DNA of 64,000 nucleotides from UTCHB3 sp008363265 (GCA_045863055.1 BTUW01000001.1:372001-436000), one strand, 5' to 3'; positions 17,613-26,556 are shown, counted from the stretch's first letter. Notes: a model not told the origin generated them from the letters alone. Program-made: numbers and translations.

Positions 17613-19523
17613 TTATTTAATAATTGTATAGGAGCCTGTAAATGTCTCCAGAATCGAGTTCATCTCTTTCACGAGAACAAATGGATCCTTCAGGTCGCCC
17701 GATCCAAGTTCAGCCGAAAGGTAGAGAACATTCACCACTCTCGGGATGACCGGCGAGTTCTTGTCACCTTTGAAGATGGCCAGAAGATTCCTTACAACAG
17801 GGCTGTTTTTGTTGATCTCCATCACCTTCGCGGCACCGAAACTGTCGAACATAGGGTTCGAGCCCTTCATCATCCTTCTGAACGACGCGGAGAACATCTC
17901 ACTCTCTCCTGAAAGCCACACGGCATGATCGCTGAGTCGCTTGGAGAGTTTCACTTCCTTTACCTTCTCACCGAGCACTTCTTTCATGCTCTTTGCGAGG
18001 TCTTCAAGAACCTTTTCGTCATCGGCTGTGAGTTCAGGAAGTTTTGGTGAATCACTGTCGACATCCACGAACGATTCCAGCTTGCTGACATCAGCCTTCT
18101 CCACGGATACAAGATCGAGGTCGCCATATTTCATTACCATGTTCAGGGCATACTCATCAACCGGGTCATAGAGGAAGAGTACATCGATTCCCTTCTTCCT
18201 GAATATCTCGATCGCCGGATCTGCGAGCAACGACTCCCTTGAAGTACCGAGGGCGAAATAGATCTCTTTCTGCTCCGCTTTCAGTCCGTTCTTGTAGTCA
18301 TCAAACGAAACAAGCTTTTCAGGTTCACTGTTGTTCAGCGAATCGAATCTGAGAAGTTCGAGGTACTGCTCACGGTTGTTGTGGTCATTGAAACCAAGCT
18401 TGATGTACTTTCCGTGTTCGTTGTATATCTTTTTGTACTGTTCCGGTTCGTTCTTCGCGCGGTTTATGAGGTCTTTAAGCACCGACTTGGTAACTTCGCG
18501 TGCGATCCTGCCGAAAACGGCATTCTCTTGAAGCGTCTCCCGGGAGACGTTCAGGGGGATATCCTCCGAGTCAACAACACCTTTAACGAAACTGAGGAAC
18601 TCGGGAAGAAGGTCTTTCGACTGATGCTGGATCAGCACTTTTCGTACATAAAGATCGAGACCGTAGTTGTCACGGTTCATCCCGAAGAAATCGAAATTCT
18701 TTTTAGGAATGAAAAGAAGCGCATTGAACTGGATCGGAGCGTCCACATTAATATGGATGTGGCACTCGGGATCTTCGAAGTCGTGGGAAACGAACTTGTA
18801 AAATTCGGAATACTGTTCAGGTTTAATGTTGCTCTTGGGTTCTTTCCAGAGCGCGGGGATCGTATTGATCCTCTCGCCCGCGAGGTAGATAGGATAAGAT
18901 ATGAACCCGGAGTGCTTCTTGATGATTCCTTCGAGCTTTTCTTTCTCTGCAAACTCCACAGCATCATCTTTAAGATATATTTCGATCGTTGTTCCGCGGT
19001 TTGCACTCTCTTCCATTTCAGAAATGGTGAAGTCACCTGAACCGGTTGAACGCCAGATGTAACCCAGCTCGTCTTTCACGTATGATCTGGTCTTTATCTT
19101 CACTTCGTTTGCCACCATGAACACCGAATAGAACCCGACACCGAACCTGCCGATAATTTCCTTTGCATCCGCATCGCCGGCCTTCAGAGCCTTAATGAAC
19201 TCGGAGCTTCCCGATTTTGCAATGGTTCCGATGTTTCTGACAAGGTCTTCCTTGGTCATACCGATACCGGTATCGGTTATAACCAGCATTTTTGCTTCCT
19301 TGTCGAACGAGATCTTTACCTCGAGGGGAAGGTCTTTCTGGTGGTACTCTTCACCGCGGAGTGATATTATCCTCATCTTGTCCAGTGCATCAGACGCGTT
19401 GGAGATAAGTTCCCTTAAAAATATTTCACGGCTGCTGTATAAAGAATGAACGAGGATATCGAGGAGTTGATTGATCTCCGCTTGAAATGTGAATTTCTCC
19501 TGTGCTTTTGTCTCCATAAACAT
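17613..19523 (-). CDS. htpG: Hsp90-family chaperone HtpG
   Basis: About 636 residues. ATP-dependent homodimeric chaperone. The N-terminal GHKL ATPase domain shows FLRELISNASDALDKMR, ITDTGIGMTKEDLVRNIGTI, SGSSEF and FGVGFYSVFMVA. Middle and C-terminal dimerisation domains follow and length is normal. The frame is open to an ATG at 19538 that has no ribosome site. I prefer the ATG at 19523 (MFMETKAQ), preceded by AGAAAGGA; an ATG at 19517 is equally plausible. A TATATTTG promoter-like motif and a dyad TCGnAAATTTnCGA lie upstream. Confidence 0.96.
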   Translation of the reverse strand: MFMETKAQEKFTFQAEINQLLDILVHSLYSSREIFLRELISNASDALDKMRIISLRGEEYHQKDLPLEVKISFDKEAKMLVITDTGIGMTKEDLVRNIGTIAKSGSSEFIKALKAGDADAKEIIGRFGVGFYSVFMVANEVKIKTRSYVKDELGYIWRSTGSGDFTISEMEESANRGTTIEIYLKDDAVEFAEKEKLEGIIKKHSGFISYPIYLAGERINTIPALWKEPKSNIKPEQYSEFYKFVSHDFEDPECHIHINVDAPIQFNALLFIPKKNFDFFGMNRDNYGLDLYVRKVLIQHQSKDLLPEFLSFVKGVVDSEDIPLNVSRETLQENAVFGRIAREVTKSVLKDLINRAKNEPEQYKKIYNEHGKYIKLGFNDHNNREQYLELLRFDSLNNSEPEKLVSFDDYKNGLKAEQKEIYFALGTSRESLLADPAIEIFRKKGIDVLFLYDPVDEYALNMVMKYGDLDLVSVEKADVSKLESFVDVDSDSPKLPELTADDEKVLEDLAKSMKEVLGEKVKEVKLSKRLSDHAVWLSGESEMFSASFRRMMKGSNPMFDSFGAAKVMEINKNSPVVRNLLAIFKGDKNSPVIPRVVNVLYLSAELGSGDLKDPFVLVKEMNSILETFTGSYTIIK

Positions 19524-19566
19524 TTGTTCCTTTCTCATTCGTTTAATTGTTAAATAACACGAAATT

Positions 19567-19580
19567 TCGTAAATTTGCGA
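19567..19580. promoter_or_regulatory. Dyad-symmetric site upstream of htpG
   Basis: TCGTAAATTTGCGA is a 14-bp palindrome with a single mismatched pair of positions, located between the TATATTTG element and the htpG start. Such a position would suit a repressor operator. It is not the CIRCE or another heat-shock operator that I recognise. Confidence 0.25.
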
Positions 19581-19583
19581 TCA

Positions 19584-19591
19584 CAAATATA
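19584..19591 (-). promoter_or_regulatory. Candidate -7 promoter element of htpG (TATATTTG)
   Basis: TATATTTG on the minus strand, matching TAnnTTTG, lies about 60 bases before the preferred htpG start in the divergent gap with the PHP-domain gene. No clear -33 element. Confidence 0.4.
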
Positions 19592-19628
19592 ACATTTTTC
19601 TGCCGCTGATCTGACCACAATCCGTTAA

Positions 19629-20816
19629 ATGAATTTCAAAAAACTGCTAATAGTTCCCATTTTCTTAATTGTCATTCTGGTTTTCCTTCTGGCTGCTGTG
19701 GCGTTCTTCCCGTACACCTTCACAAATGTATACAGGTTCCCTGCTCTCAAGCCTTTTACCGGCAATGAATGGTACAATCCATACGCAGACACTTCAGGAA
19801 AATGGCATAAAGCCAATTTCCACGCCCACGCGATAGCCTGGGAGGGACTTACCAACGGGAAACTGACACCGGCACAGCTCGACTCGGTCTACAGATCTCT
19901 CGGCTACGATTTTATCGGGATATCCGACTACCACAAGATCACCCGCGCGCCTGATACGAAAGATGAAGAGTTCATCCCGATCTATGAACACGGTTACAAT
20001 ATTTTTAAGAGACACCAGCAGGCGATCGATGCGAAGGAAGTGGTGCACTTCGACTACCCTCTTGTGCAATCGCTTCACCACAAACAGGATATTATTGAGA
20101 GGCTTAGACCAACTGCCCGGCTCCTTGCGATAAACCATCCCGAATTCCTCGACGGTTACTCGCCTGAGGATTTTCAGTACCTCTCCAACTACACCCACAT
20201 CGAAATTCTAAATCATTACAGGACGTCACTACCGCAGTGGGATGCCGCTCTCACTGCAGGCTACCCCGCCTTCGGGTACGGCAACGATGATTCCCATGAT
20301 CAGAGAAGAGCGGATGAAACTGGCAGGTTCTGGACGATGGTCAGGTCGGGCTCCCTCCTGAGCAATCTGATCCTCGACGCGCTGAGGAAAGGGAATTCGA
20401 TCGCGGTCTCAGGTGAGCGGGGTGTGGTGGATAACGACCTCAGGTACATGCGTGTTGACAACGATACCCTCCGTCTGAGGCTGGCGGCTCCGACCGATTC
20501 GATCAGACTGATAGGAAATAACGGTGAGGTTCTGGCAACTTTTTCACGCACAGACTCTTTGGTTTATCCGCTAAAAAAAGTGAGAACATACCTGAGGCCG
20601 GAAGTTTACAACCCGAAAACCGTTTTTTATCTGAATCCCGTCATCAGAACAGAGGGGATTCTTCCCGTTTACAAGCCGGTTAAAAACGCCGCCTTCTCTT
20701 TTGTTGTCAGAATTGTCGCCATCGCGGTGTATATCTTCTACCTGTTGCTTGTCTACAGACTGATCGTAAGGATGTTCAGGTATACATTTAACCGTTCTGT
20801 GGTTCGGATAATTTAG
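19629..20816 (+). CDS. Membrane-anchored PHP-domain phosphoesterase-like protein
   Basis: 395 residues. An N-terminal membrane anchor (about 5-27) is followed by a PHP-type metal-dependent phosphoesterase domain with the HxH pair in KANFHAHAIAWEG, then GISDYHKI, INHPEF and NDDSHDQRR, the ordered His/Asp/Glu metal ligands of the fold. A second hydrophobic helix lies near the C-terminus (about 345-372), so the domain is held at the membrane, probably on the outside. The substrate is unknown. Its last 29 bases overlap, tail to tail, the end of the antiporter gene. Confidence 0.8.
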   Translation: MNFKKLLIVPIFLIVILVFLLAAVAFFPYTFTNVYRFPALKPFTGNEWYNPYADTSGKWHKANFHAHAIAWEGLTNGKLTPAQLDSVYRSLGYDFIGISDYHKITRAPDTKDEEFIPIYEHGYNIFKRHQQAIDAKEVVHFDYPLVQSLHHKQDIIERLRPTARLLAINHPEFLDGYSPEDFQYLSNYTHIEILNHYRTSLPQWDAALTAGYPAFGYGNDDSHDQRRADETGRFWTMVRSGSLLSNLILDALRKGNSIAVSGERGVVDNDLRYMRVDNDTLRLRLAAPTDSIRLIGNNGEVLATFSRTDSLVYPLKKVRTYLRPEVYNPKTVFYLNPVIRTEGILPVYKPVKNAAFSFVVRIVAIAVYIFYLLLVYRLIVRMFRYTFNRSVVRII

Positions 20817-22284
20817 GCTGATCATCCGCAGTCTTAAAGTAGGCTGCCGCTTCTTTTATCTGATGCTTGTCAACCAGCAGGATAACAAGGTCATCTTCCG
20901 ATATCCTGGTACTTCCTGACGGAATCACATATTTCCCTTTTCTTTCGATCAGAACGATCAGTACTTCTTTCGGCAAACCGAGTTCAACGATTTTCTGTCC
21001 GACAGCGGGAGCACCGGGCTGCACAAAAAGATCGAAGAGCGTTTTGTCATCCCCTCTCCCCGTCTCAAGATCTATCAGCACTTTTTTCGTCAGGTTCTTC
21101 TCTGCGGAAACCTTAAAAAGTTTCGCTGCGTACGGAAGCGTCCATCCCTGCCCAAGCGCTGATAAAATAACCACGAAGAATACAAGGTTGAATACCAGGC
21201 CTCCCCCCTCGACATTCGCTGTGAGAACAAAAGTCGCCAGTATTACAGGCACAGCGCCACGAAGACCTCCCCAACTTATGAATACCTTCTCACGTAGACT
21301 GTATTCACTGAACATCAATGAGATGGAAACCGCAAGCGGACGGGCAATGAACATGAGAAAGAGGGCGAATACGATTCCGATAGGGGCCACATCAACGAGC
21401 CGGGTGGGAAAGATAAGAAGTCCGAGAGTGATGAACATCCCGATCTGACTCAGCCACGCCAGCCCTTCAAAAAACCTTGTTGTGTTCGTTTTGTGCTGGT
21501 ATTCGTAATAGTTGGCGACAATTCCCGCAATATAAACCGCGAGGAAGCCTGATCCCGAGATCAGGGCTGTACCACTGTAGATCCCGAGCGCGCACGCAAG
21601 AACAAAGACGGGATAGAACCCGGGTGAAAGAAAATCAAGACGGTTGATTATCCAGGTGATGAACCTGCCGCCTGCCAGACCCGTGACAGCACCGATACCG
21701 AACTGAAGAACAAGAAGCAGAAGATAATCGTATAAAGGTTTTTCGGGAATCGTGAGAACCGAGATCATCATCACGGTGAGGAAGATCGCCATTGGATCAT
21801 TGCTTCCGCTCTCGATCTCGAGTACAGGCTGGAGATCGCCCCTGAGGCCGAGATCTTTCGCCCGCAGAACTGAAAAAACCGCGGCAGCATCTGTGGATGC
21901 AATTACAGATCCGATAAGAAGTGAAAGCTTAAAATCGTATCCGGCCACAAAGTGGAGAAAAACACCGGATAGACCGGCAGTGATTATTACTCCAATGGAG
22001 GCAAGAGAAAATGCCGACTTGTACCCTTTTTTAACAGATTCAAATTTTGTTTCCAGCCCGCCGGAAAAAAGAATGAAAATAAGTGCGATCGTTCCGATAG
22101 CCTGGGCCAGTGGCGCGTTGTCGAACTCTATCCCTCCCGGCCCGTCGGATCCCGCAAGCATTCCGAGTCCGAGAAACAGGATCAGGGCGGGCACACCGTA
22201 ATTCTTCGTTAGTCTCGTGACTAAAATTGCCAGAATTACCAGTATTGATAAAATTAACAGTTTATCTTCAATAAGTTGGGGCAT
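20788..22284 (-). CDS. CPA1-family cation/proton antiporter with TrkA_C domain
   Basis: 498 residues. About 12 membrane helices (1-390) carry CPA-type signatures such as LFLGLGMLAGSDGPGG, LFSGGLETKF, IASTDAAAVFSVLRAK (the conserved Asp pair region) and SWGGLRGAVPVILATF. A cytosolic RCK/TrkA_C-like domain (about 395-480, including PKEVLIVLIERKGKYVIPSG) resembles the regulatory tail of NhaP2/CvrA potassium/proton antiporters. It exchanges K+ or Na+ for H+, so likely pH or potassium homeostasis; ion choice is inferred. Convergent and overlapping with the PHP gene. Confidence 0.9.
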   Translation of the reverse strand: MPQLIEDKLLILSILVILAILVTRLTKNYGVPALILFLGLGMLAGSDGPGGIEFDNAPLAQAIGTIALIFILFSGGLETKFESVKKGYKSAFSLASIGVIITAGLSGVFLHFVAGYDFKLSLLIGSVIASTDAAAVFSVLRAKDLGLRGDLQPVLEIESGSNDPMAIFLTVMMISVLTIPEKPLYDYLLLLVLQFGIGAVTGLAGGRFITWIINRLDFLSPGFYPVFVLACALGIYSGTALISGSGFLAVYIAGIVANYYEYQHKTNTTRFFEGLAWLSQIGMFITLGLLIFPTRLVDVAPIGIVFALFLMFIARPLAVSISLMFSEYSLREKVFISWGGLRGAVPVILATFVLTANVEGGGLVFNLVFFVVILSALGQGWTLPYAAKLFKVSAEKNLTKKVLIDLETGRGDDKTLFDLFVQPGAPAVGQKIVELGLPKEVLIVLIERKGKYVIPSGSTRISEDDLVILLVDKHQIKEAAAYFKTADDQPKLSEPQNG

Positions 22285-22357
22285 GGATATTTTTACTGTT
22301 TACTTATATTTATGAATTATTCCTAAAATTTTCCGAACTTACAAGCCGGATTCCTGA

Positions 22358-23914
22358 ATGAGCAGTGTGCGTCCGCATCAATTGGCAACAGAGACCTACC
22401 GGAAGAAGTTAAAACAAAACATCTTCAGCTCCATCGCTTCAAATCTAAGAAGCAATATAACCATTGCGCGCGGAAATCTGGATATCATAAACGAACAGCC
22501 GAACACCAGACTCAAAAACGAATCGCTGAGAGACCTCGTCTGCGCCCTCACGAATCTCGAAAACCTTGCTTCACAGATCGATTCACTCGGAGGCCTTATT
22601 ATCCCCGAGTTCATTCCCAAAAACGTCGATCTGGTTAAGATCCTCGGCGCGGTAACGAATAACCTTAAATTCATGGCCGTTCAGAAAGAGATCGACCTTT
22701 TCTTCGTGAGCAGCTGCTCAACTTTCATCTCCACCTGTTCACCCCTTATGATCGACCGTCTCGCCGGTCACATGATCTCGATACTCATCCGTTCCTCACT
22801 CCCATCAACACTTATAAGGGTTATTTTCAGATGTGGTGAAGACGGTACAGCCGAGCTTGTTATCCAGTTCAATCCTGCGTATGATATCGCCCGGAAGGAA
22901 CCCGGGATCACTCACTATGAACTTTTGACCTCACAGCCGGAGAATGTGATCGATTGCTGCCTTTATGAAGCGATCTGCGACACATTCAACATCCACACCA
23001 GAGTGGTTGAGTCTGACAACGGTCTGGCTGCCATAATCGGAATGCCACGCAGAAGTGAGAACCCGGTTGAAGATGATTTCCTCGACGAATACAGCCTCTG
23101 GAGCACTTTCCAGATCGCTGAAACGATCAGTCACTCAAACGAGATATCTTCTGTTCCCCTGCATCATGATCCCGATCAGAAGATCATTCTGATAATTGAA
23201 GACAATCAGGAAGTGGGAAAATTCCTCGCGAAATCCCTTGAAAACGAGTACAGGATCGTGCAGGCTTTCAACGGCTTCGACGGACTCAGGAAGGCGGTTA
23301 CCCTCATTCCTGATATCATCCTCTCCGATATCCATATGCCGGGTGTCAGCGGGATCGAAGTGGCGCGGCTGATAAAAAATGATGAAAAAACCTCCCACAT
23401 CCCTATTGTACTCATAACGGCCGATGCTTTCGAGGCCAACAAGATAAGAGCCATCGAATCGGGCGCGGATGAAATTCTGATAAAACCTGTTTCTCTGAAG
23501 GAGCTGAGGGTCAGAATCGCAACCATTCTCAAGAAAAAGAGAAGGTTTTTTAAGGCTGCCATAACCGGACAGGAAGTTGATACTGAAGGAACAACGATCA
23601 TAAAGGATAAATTCCTCGAAAAACTCGATTCCATCATGAATGAACACTTCGGAAATGAGGATCTCAGTGTTGAAGAACTCGGTGAACTGGTGGGAATGAG
23701 CCTCAGACAGCTCCAAAGAAAGATAAAAGCGGTCACCGGACGGCTTCCGAACGGTTATATACGGTATTATCGCCTGCAGAGAGCAAAAGAGATGATCAGG
23801 GATCATAAAATGAGCGTAAGCGAGGCTGCATATGCCTCCGGATTCAGTAATCTCTCCTATTTTGCCAAGTGTTTCAAAGACGAATTCGGGGAACTCCCTT
23901 CAAATACGAACTGA
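22358..23914 (+). CDS. HTCS-like regulator: degenerate kinase core, receiver and AraC HTH
   Basis: 518 residues, no membrane segment. Residues about 15-235 align by pattern with the HisKA and ATPase part of Bacteroidota hybrid sensors, but the H box reads FSSIASNLRSNI, with Ser28 where the phospho-accepting His should be and Asn29 for Glu. No N or G boxes are recognisable. A complete receiver follows (about 272-392) with the acidic pair IIEDN, the phospho-acceptor Asp324 in SDIHMPG, Thr in LITAD and Lys in LIKPVS. The C-terminal AraC HTH pair (about 415-515) includes EELGELVGMSLRQLQRKIKAV and SNLSYFAKCFKDEFGELP. It must receive phosphate from another kinase or act without phosphorylation. Target unknown; aldo/keto reductase and porin genes lie downstream. 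Confidence 0.88.
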   Translation: MSSVRPHQLATETYRKKLKQNIFSSIASNLRSNITIARGNLDIINEQPNTRLKNESLRDLVCALTNLENLASQIDSLGGLIIPEFIPKNVDLVKILGAVTNNLKFMAVQKEIDLFFVSSCSTFISTCSPLMIDRLAGHMISILIRSSLPSTLIRVIFRCGEDGTAELVIQFNPAYDIARKEPGITHYELLTSQPENVIDCCLYEAICDTFNIHTRVVESDNGLAAIIGMPRRSENPVEDDFLDEYSLWSTFQIAETISHSNEISSVPLHHDPDQKIILIIEDNQEVGKFLAKSLENEYRIVQAFNGFDGLRKAVTLIPDIILSDIHMPGVSGIEVARLIKNDEKTSHIPIVLITADAFEANKIRAIESGADEILIKPVSLKELRVRIATILKKKRRFFKAAITGQEVDTEGTTIIKDKFLEKLDSIMNEHFGNEDLSVEELGELVGMSLRQLQRKIKAVTGRLPNGYIRYYRLQRAKEMIRDHKMSVSEAAYASGFSNLSYFAKCFKDEFGELPSNTN

Positions 23915-23982
23915 TTCCCGGATATGTCCGAAATATGTTAAAGTTTGACGTTTTTTTGTTATTTACCCTTGTTTTTACCCCT

Positions 23983-24085
23983 TAAATTTGTATCGAGTTT
24001 AATGAAAATTTAATAGCTTTTACACCTTATAATCGAGTTTAATAGTGCAAAAGATCCCGACGGGCTAGTAATAGCCCGTTTTTTA
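23983..24085 (+). ncRNA. Candidate small RNA or 3' leader with two direct repeats and terminator
   Basis: The 293-bp gap after the AraC-type regulator contains TAAATTTG (23983-23990, TAnnTTTG type), two identical 12-base repeats ATCGAGTTTAAT (23992-24003 and 24032-24043, 40-base period) and an intrinsic terminator at 24060-24085. No ORF fits. A transcript of about 90 nt from near 23996 is plausible; it could equally be the 3' untranslated region of the regulator. Confidence 0.35.
24060..24085 (+). terminator. Rho-independent terminator
   Basis: ACGGGCTA, loop GTAA and TAGCCCGT form an 8-bp stem followed by TTTTTTA. It ends transcription from the regulator gene or from the candidate small RNA before the aldo/keto reductase. 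Confidence 0.9.
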
Positions 24086-24103
24086 TTTTAAACTCTCATT
24101 CCT

Positions 24104-24165
24104 CCAACCCAATCCGCCACCCCGGACCAAACACTCCACCCCAAACACTATACACTCTACACTTT
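24104..24165. repeat. Degenerate mosaic repeat remnant
   Basis: The segment reads CCCAATCCGCC, then GGACCAAACACTCCACC and CACTATACACTCTACAC. It is a degraded copy of the combination palindrome plus ACCAAACAC plus TAGAGTGT-type unit found at 40.66-40.73 and 43.25 kb. No coding content. Confidence 0.55.
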
Positions 24166-24207
24166 TTTTTACATTAGACTTTATTTTTAGAAAATTATTG
24201 GAGATCA

Positions 24208-25095
24208 ATGATGAGTATGGAACTTCGCGACTTCGGCTTTTCCGGCATGAAGGTTACACCCATCGGATTCGGAGCCGGACGTACCGGTTTCAAAAAAATG
24301 TCTGACAAGAAAGTTGAAAAACTTCTTAACACAGTTCTTGATCTTGGGATCAATCTTATCGATACTGCCCGGAGCTATGGTGAATCGGAACACAGGATCG
24401 GTAAATTCCTTTCAGCAAGAAGAAGTGAGTTCATTCTTTCGACGAAGATCGGTTACGACGTTGAAGGTACCGAAGACTGGACATACGACTGCGTGGTCAA
24501 AGGTGTCGAGAAAGCTCTCAGAATACTTCAGACCGACTATATCGATATCGTCCACCTCCACTCCTGCAATAAAGACATCCTTGAAAGAGGTGAGGTCACC
24601 GAAGCCCTCCTAAGAATGACTCAGGAGGGAAAAGTCAAGTGTCACGCTTACTCCGGCGATAACGAGGCCCTCGAATACGCGGTTTACAGCGGAAGTTTCG
24701 CCTCTATACAGTCGTCGATCAACATTGTTGATCAAAAAACGATCAACACACTTCTCCACCCCGCAAAACAAAGATACATGGGCGTGCTCGCCAAACGGCC
24801 ACTCGCCAACTTCGCATGGGGTGACAACGCCGACCTTACCGATCCCGTAGTGGCCGAGTACCGGAAAAGAATTTACGATATGAACATCGACTATGGCATG
24901 CCCCTCGAGGAAGCCATGATAAGGTTCTCTGCCTACACTTACGGTGTTGATTCTGTTCTTATTGGCACATCCGACGTGAAACATCTTAAAGCTGCCGTTA
25001 AAATTGTCGAAAAAGGAAAGCTGCCGGAAGACCTTCTGGAGAGGATCAAACAACGCTATTCTGAAACCGGAAGCGACTGGGCGAATCTAACCTGA
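24208..25095 (+). CDS. Aldo/keto reductase
   Basis: 295 residues, TIM-barrel NAD(P)H oxidoreductase. The catalytic tetrad is visible: Asp and Tyr in IDTARSYGESEHRIG, Lys in FILSTKIGYD and His in IVHLHSCN. The C-terminal DSVLIGTSDVKHL supplies cofactor-binding residues. GGAG lies 4 bases before the tandem ATG ATG at 24208; either could be used. Reduces a carbonyl substrate that cannot be named. It sits between a terminator and the porin gene with its own promoter-like motif, so likely monocistronic. Confidence 0.92.
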   Translation: MMSMELRDFGFSGMKVTPIGFGAGRTGFKKMSDKKVEKLLNTVLDLGINLIDTARSYGESEHRIGKFLSARRSEFILSTKIGYDVEGTEDWTYDCVVKGVEKALRILQTDYIDIVHLHSCNKDILERGEVTEALLRMTQEGKVKCHAYSGDNEALEYAVYSGSFASIQSSINIVDQKTINTLLHPAKQRYMGVLAKRPLANFAWGDNADLTDPVVAEYRKRIYDMNIDYGMPLEEAMIRFSAYTYGVDSVLIGTSDVKHLKAAVKIVEKGKLPEDLLERIKQRYSETGSDWANLT

Positions 25096-25100
25096 TGAAG

Positions 25101-25131
25101 TTTCATGATTTAAATGTTATAACTATATTTG
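25101..25131 (+). promoter_or_regulatory. Promoter-like TTTC-N19-TATATTTG upstream of the porin
   Basis: TTTC (25101-25104), a 19-base spacer and TATATTTG (25124-25131) match the Bacteroidota TTTG-N19-TAnnTTTG promoter with one mismatch. The predicted leader is about 40 bases and includes AAAGG before the ATG at 25177. This is the best promoter match I found in the window. Confidence 0.5.
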
Positions 25132-25176
25132 AATCGGATTTTTTATTCCTTTTTTAACAACCCGTAAAGGTCTCAA

Positions 25177-26388
25177 ATGAAAAGATATACCTACCTTCTC
25201 CTGTTGTTCATGCTCGCAACTCCGGCAATGTTTGCTCAGTTAAGCGTGAAGTTCAACGGTGAACTGAGAACAAGACTTGAGATTGATGAACTCGATTTCA
25301 ATTCGAACAGTAAATGGCAGAACTTTATTAACAATCGGGCCCGCCTCGGTGCAGTAATATCAAATAATGACGACCTCGAATTCCACTTCAGGATCATCGA
25401 TGCCCGCGTGTTCGGGCAGGAAGCCGGTGTTCAGGTCAATTCAGCAAACCTCGACCTCAACGAAGGGTACCTGAAACTCAAAAAAGGCGACTGGGAATTC
25501 ATCCTCGGAAGACAGGAAGCCAGATACAATAACGGAAGGATCATCGCACAGTCCGACTGGGGTAACACTCCCATCACCTTTGATGGTGCCACAGCAAGAT
25601 ATTCCGGTAAAGGTTATCGAATCAGCGGTTTCGCTTTCAGACTTTCTGATAAACTCGCTGCAGACGACAGTCTCGATCACAACCTCCTCGGTCTCTTTGG
25701 TGAGTTCAAACTTCAGGACAATCTCCAGTTGAACCCGTATTTAATGTTCGACAGAAGGTCACCGGTTGAAAGACTCTCGAGACTCACTCTCGGACTTAAT
25801 GCCCCCGGATACCTCGGACCTGTCGTTTTTGATATCGATGTTGCTTATCAGACCGGTAATATCAGAACCACAAAGAAGGAAACCATCTCGGCATTCCTCG
25901 CTGCAATAAATCTCGAGTATGATTTCAAAGTGACCTCAAAGGCCGCCCTGGGTGCCGGTTACGCGATCTATTCAGGCGACAAAGATGGCACAGATGATAA
26001 ATATGAGGTTTTCGACAACACCTACGCCACCAAACACGCTTTTCTCGGCGACATGGACTTTTTCAGAGCGGTTCCAACCAGCACATGGGATCTCGGCGTT
26101 ACTGATATGTACGTATACTACAAAATGGCTCTTGCCCCCTGGCTCGCAACCAAACTTACCGGACATATCTTCGGCTCAGCGGCAAAATACAAACTTGCCT
26201 CCGGTGCGGAAAGCAGCTCCTACGGAACTGAAATTGATCTTAACTTCGTAGCCAAGTACAATGAATACCTAAACTTCATGCTCGGTGCCGCCACCTTCCT
26301 CCCCGGCGACATCTTCAAAGAGAAAAAAGGACCCGACAACGCCTACTGGATGTATGCCGGCTTTCACCTCAATATGAGCACGAAGTAA
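25177..26388 (+). CDS. Outer-membrane porin, alginate-export-domain type
   Basis: 403 residues with a signal peptide ending at MFAQ. The mature part is an alternating-strand beta-barrel: LSVKFNGELRTRLEID, WQNFINNRARLGAVISNNDD, LKLKKGDWEFILGRQE and a terminal AYWMYAGFHLNMSTK strand. This pattern, particularly the GRQE segment and the early R-R-L arginines, is that of alginate-export or OprB-like porins of Bacteroidota. It should form a channel for small polar or anionic solutes. It has a promoter-like element before it and a terminator after it, so it is a single-gene unit. Confidence 0.8.
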   Translation: MKRYTYLLLLFMLATPAMFAQLSVKFNGELRTRLEIDELDFNSNSKWQNFINNRARLGAVISNNDDLEFHFRIIDARVFGQEAGVQVNSANLDLNEGYLKLKKGDWEFILGRQEARYNNGRIIAQSDWGNTPITFDGATARYSGKGYRISGFAFRLSDKLAADDSLDHNLLGLFGEFKLQDNLQLNPYLMFDRRSPVERLSRLTLGLNAPGYLGPVVFDIDVAYQTGNIRTTKKETISAFLAAINLEYDFKVTSKAALGAGYAIYSGDKDGTDDKYEVFDNTYATKHAFLGDMDFFRAVPTSTWDLGVTDMYVYYKMALAPWLATKLTGHIFGSAAKYKLASGAESSSYGTEIDLNFVAKYNEYLNFMLGAATFLPGDIFKEKKGPDNAYWMYAGFHLNMSTK

Positions 26389-26408
26389 TACAACGCTCAT
26401 CGTTTTCT

Positions 26409-26438
26409 TAAGGCTGTCTCAAAAGGGCAGCCTTTTTT
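26409..26438 (+). terminator. Rho-independent terminator of the porin gene
   Basis: AAGGCTG, loop TCTCAAAAGGG and CAGCCTT followed by TTTT, starting 22 bp after the porin stop. Confidence 0.88.
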
Positions 26439-26475
26439 AACAAAGATGCTAAAGATGGGAAAAGATGTGCCACTC

Positions 26476-26550
26476 CACTCCGCCGCGGCGCGAGTATTCA
26501 GCCCTTTACACTCTACACTCTATCCCAAATCCCATACCCCATACCCCAAA
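26476..26550. repeat. Mosaic intergenic repeat (TCCGCCGCGGCG plus TACACTCTACACTC)
   Basis: CACTCCGCCGCGGCGCGAG (palindromic core at 26480-26491) is followed by TTTACACTCTACACTCTA and CCCATACCCCATACCCC. The same components occur near 24.1, 40.6-40.7, 43.25 and 52.8 kb. Non-coding. Confidence 0.6.
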
Positions 26551-26556
26551 TTTCCT

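Noticed and set aside
18381..19040. 219-residue open frame on the plus strand opposite htpG
   Set aside because: It is the antisense shadow of a highly conserved chaperone gene, with no ribosome site or recognisable domain.
23135..23806. Overlapping minus-strand frames (223 and 176 residues) opposite the AraC-type regulator
   Set aside because: Both are antisense to the receiver and HTH domains, which are well conserved on the plus strand.
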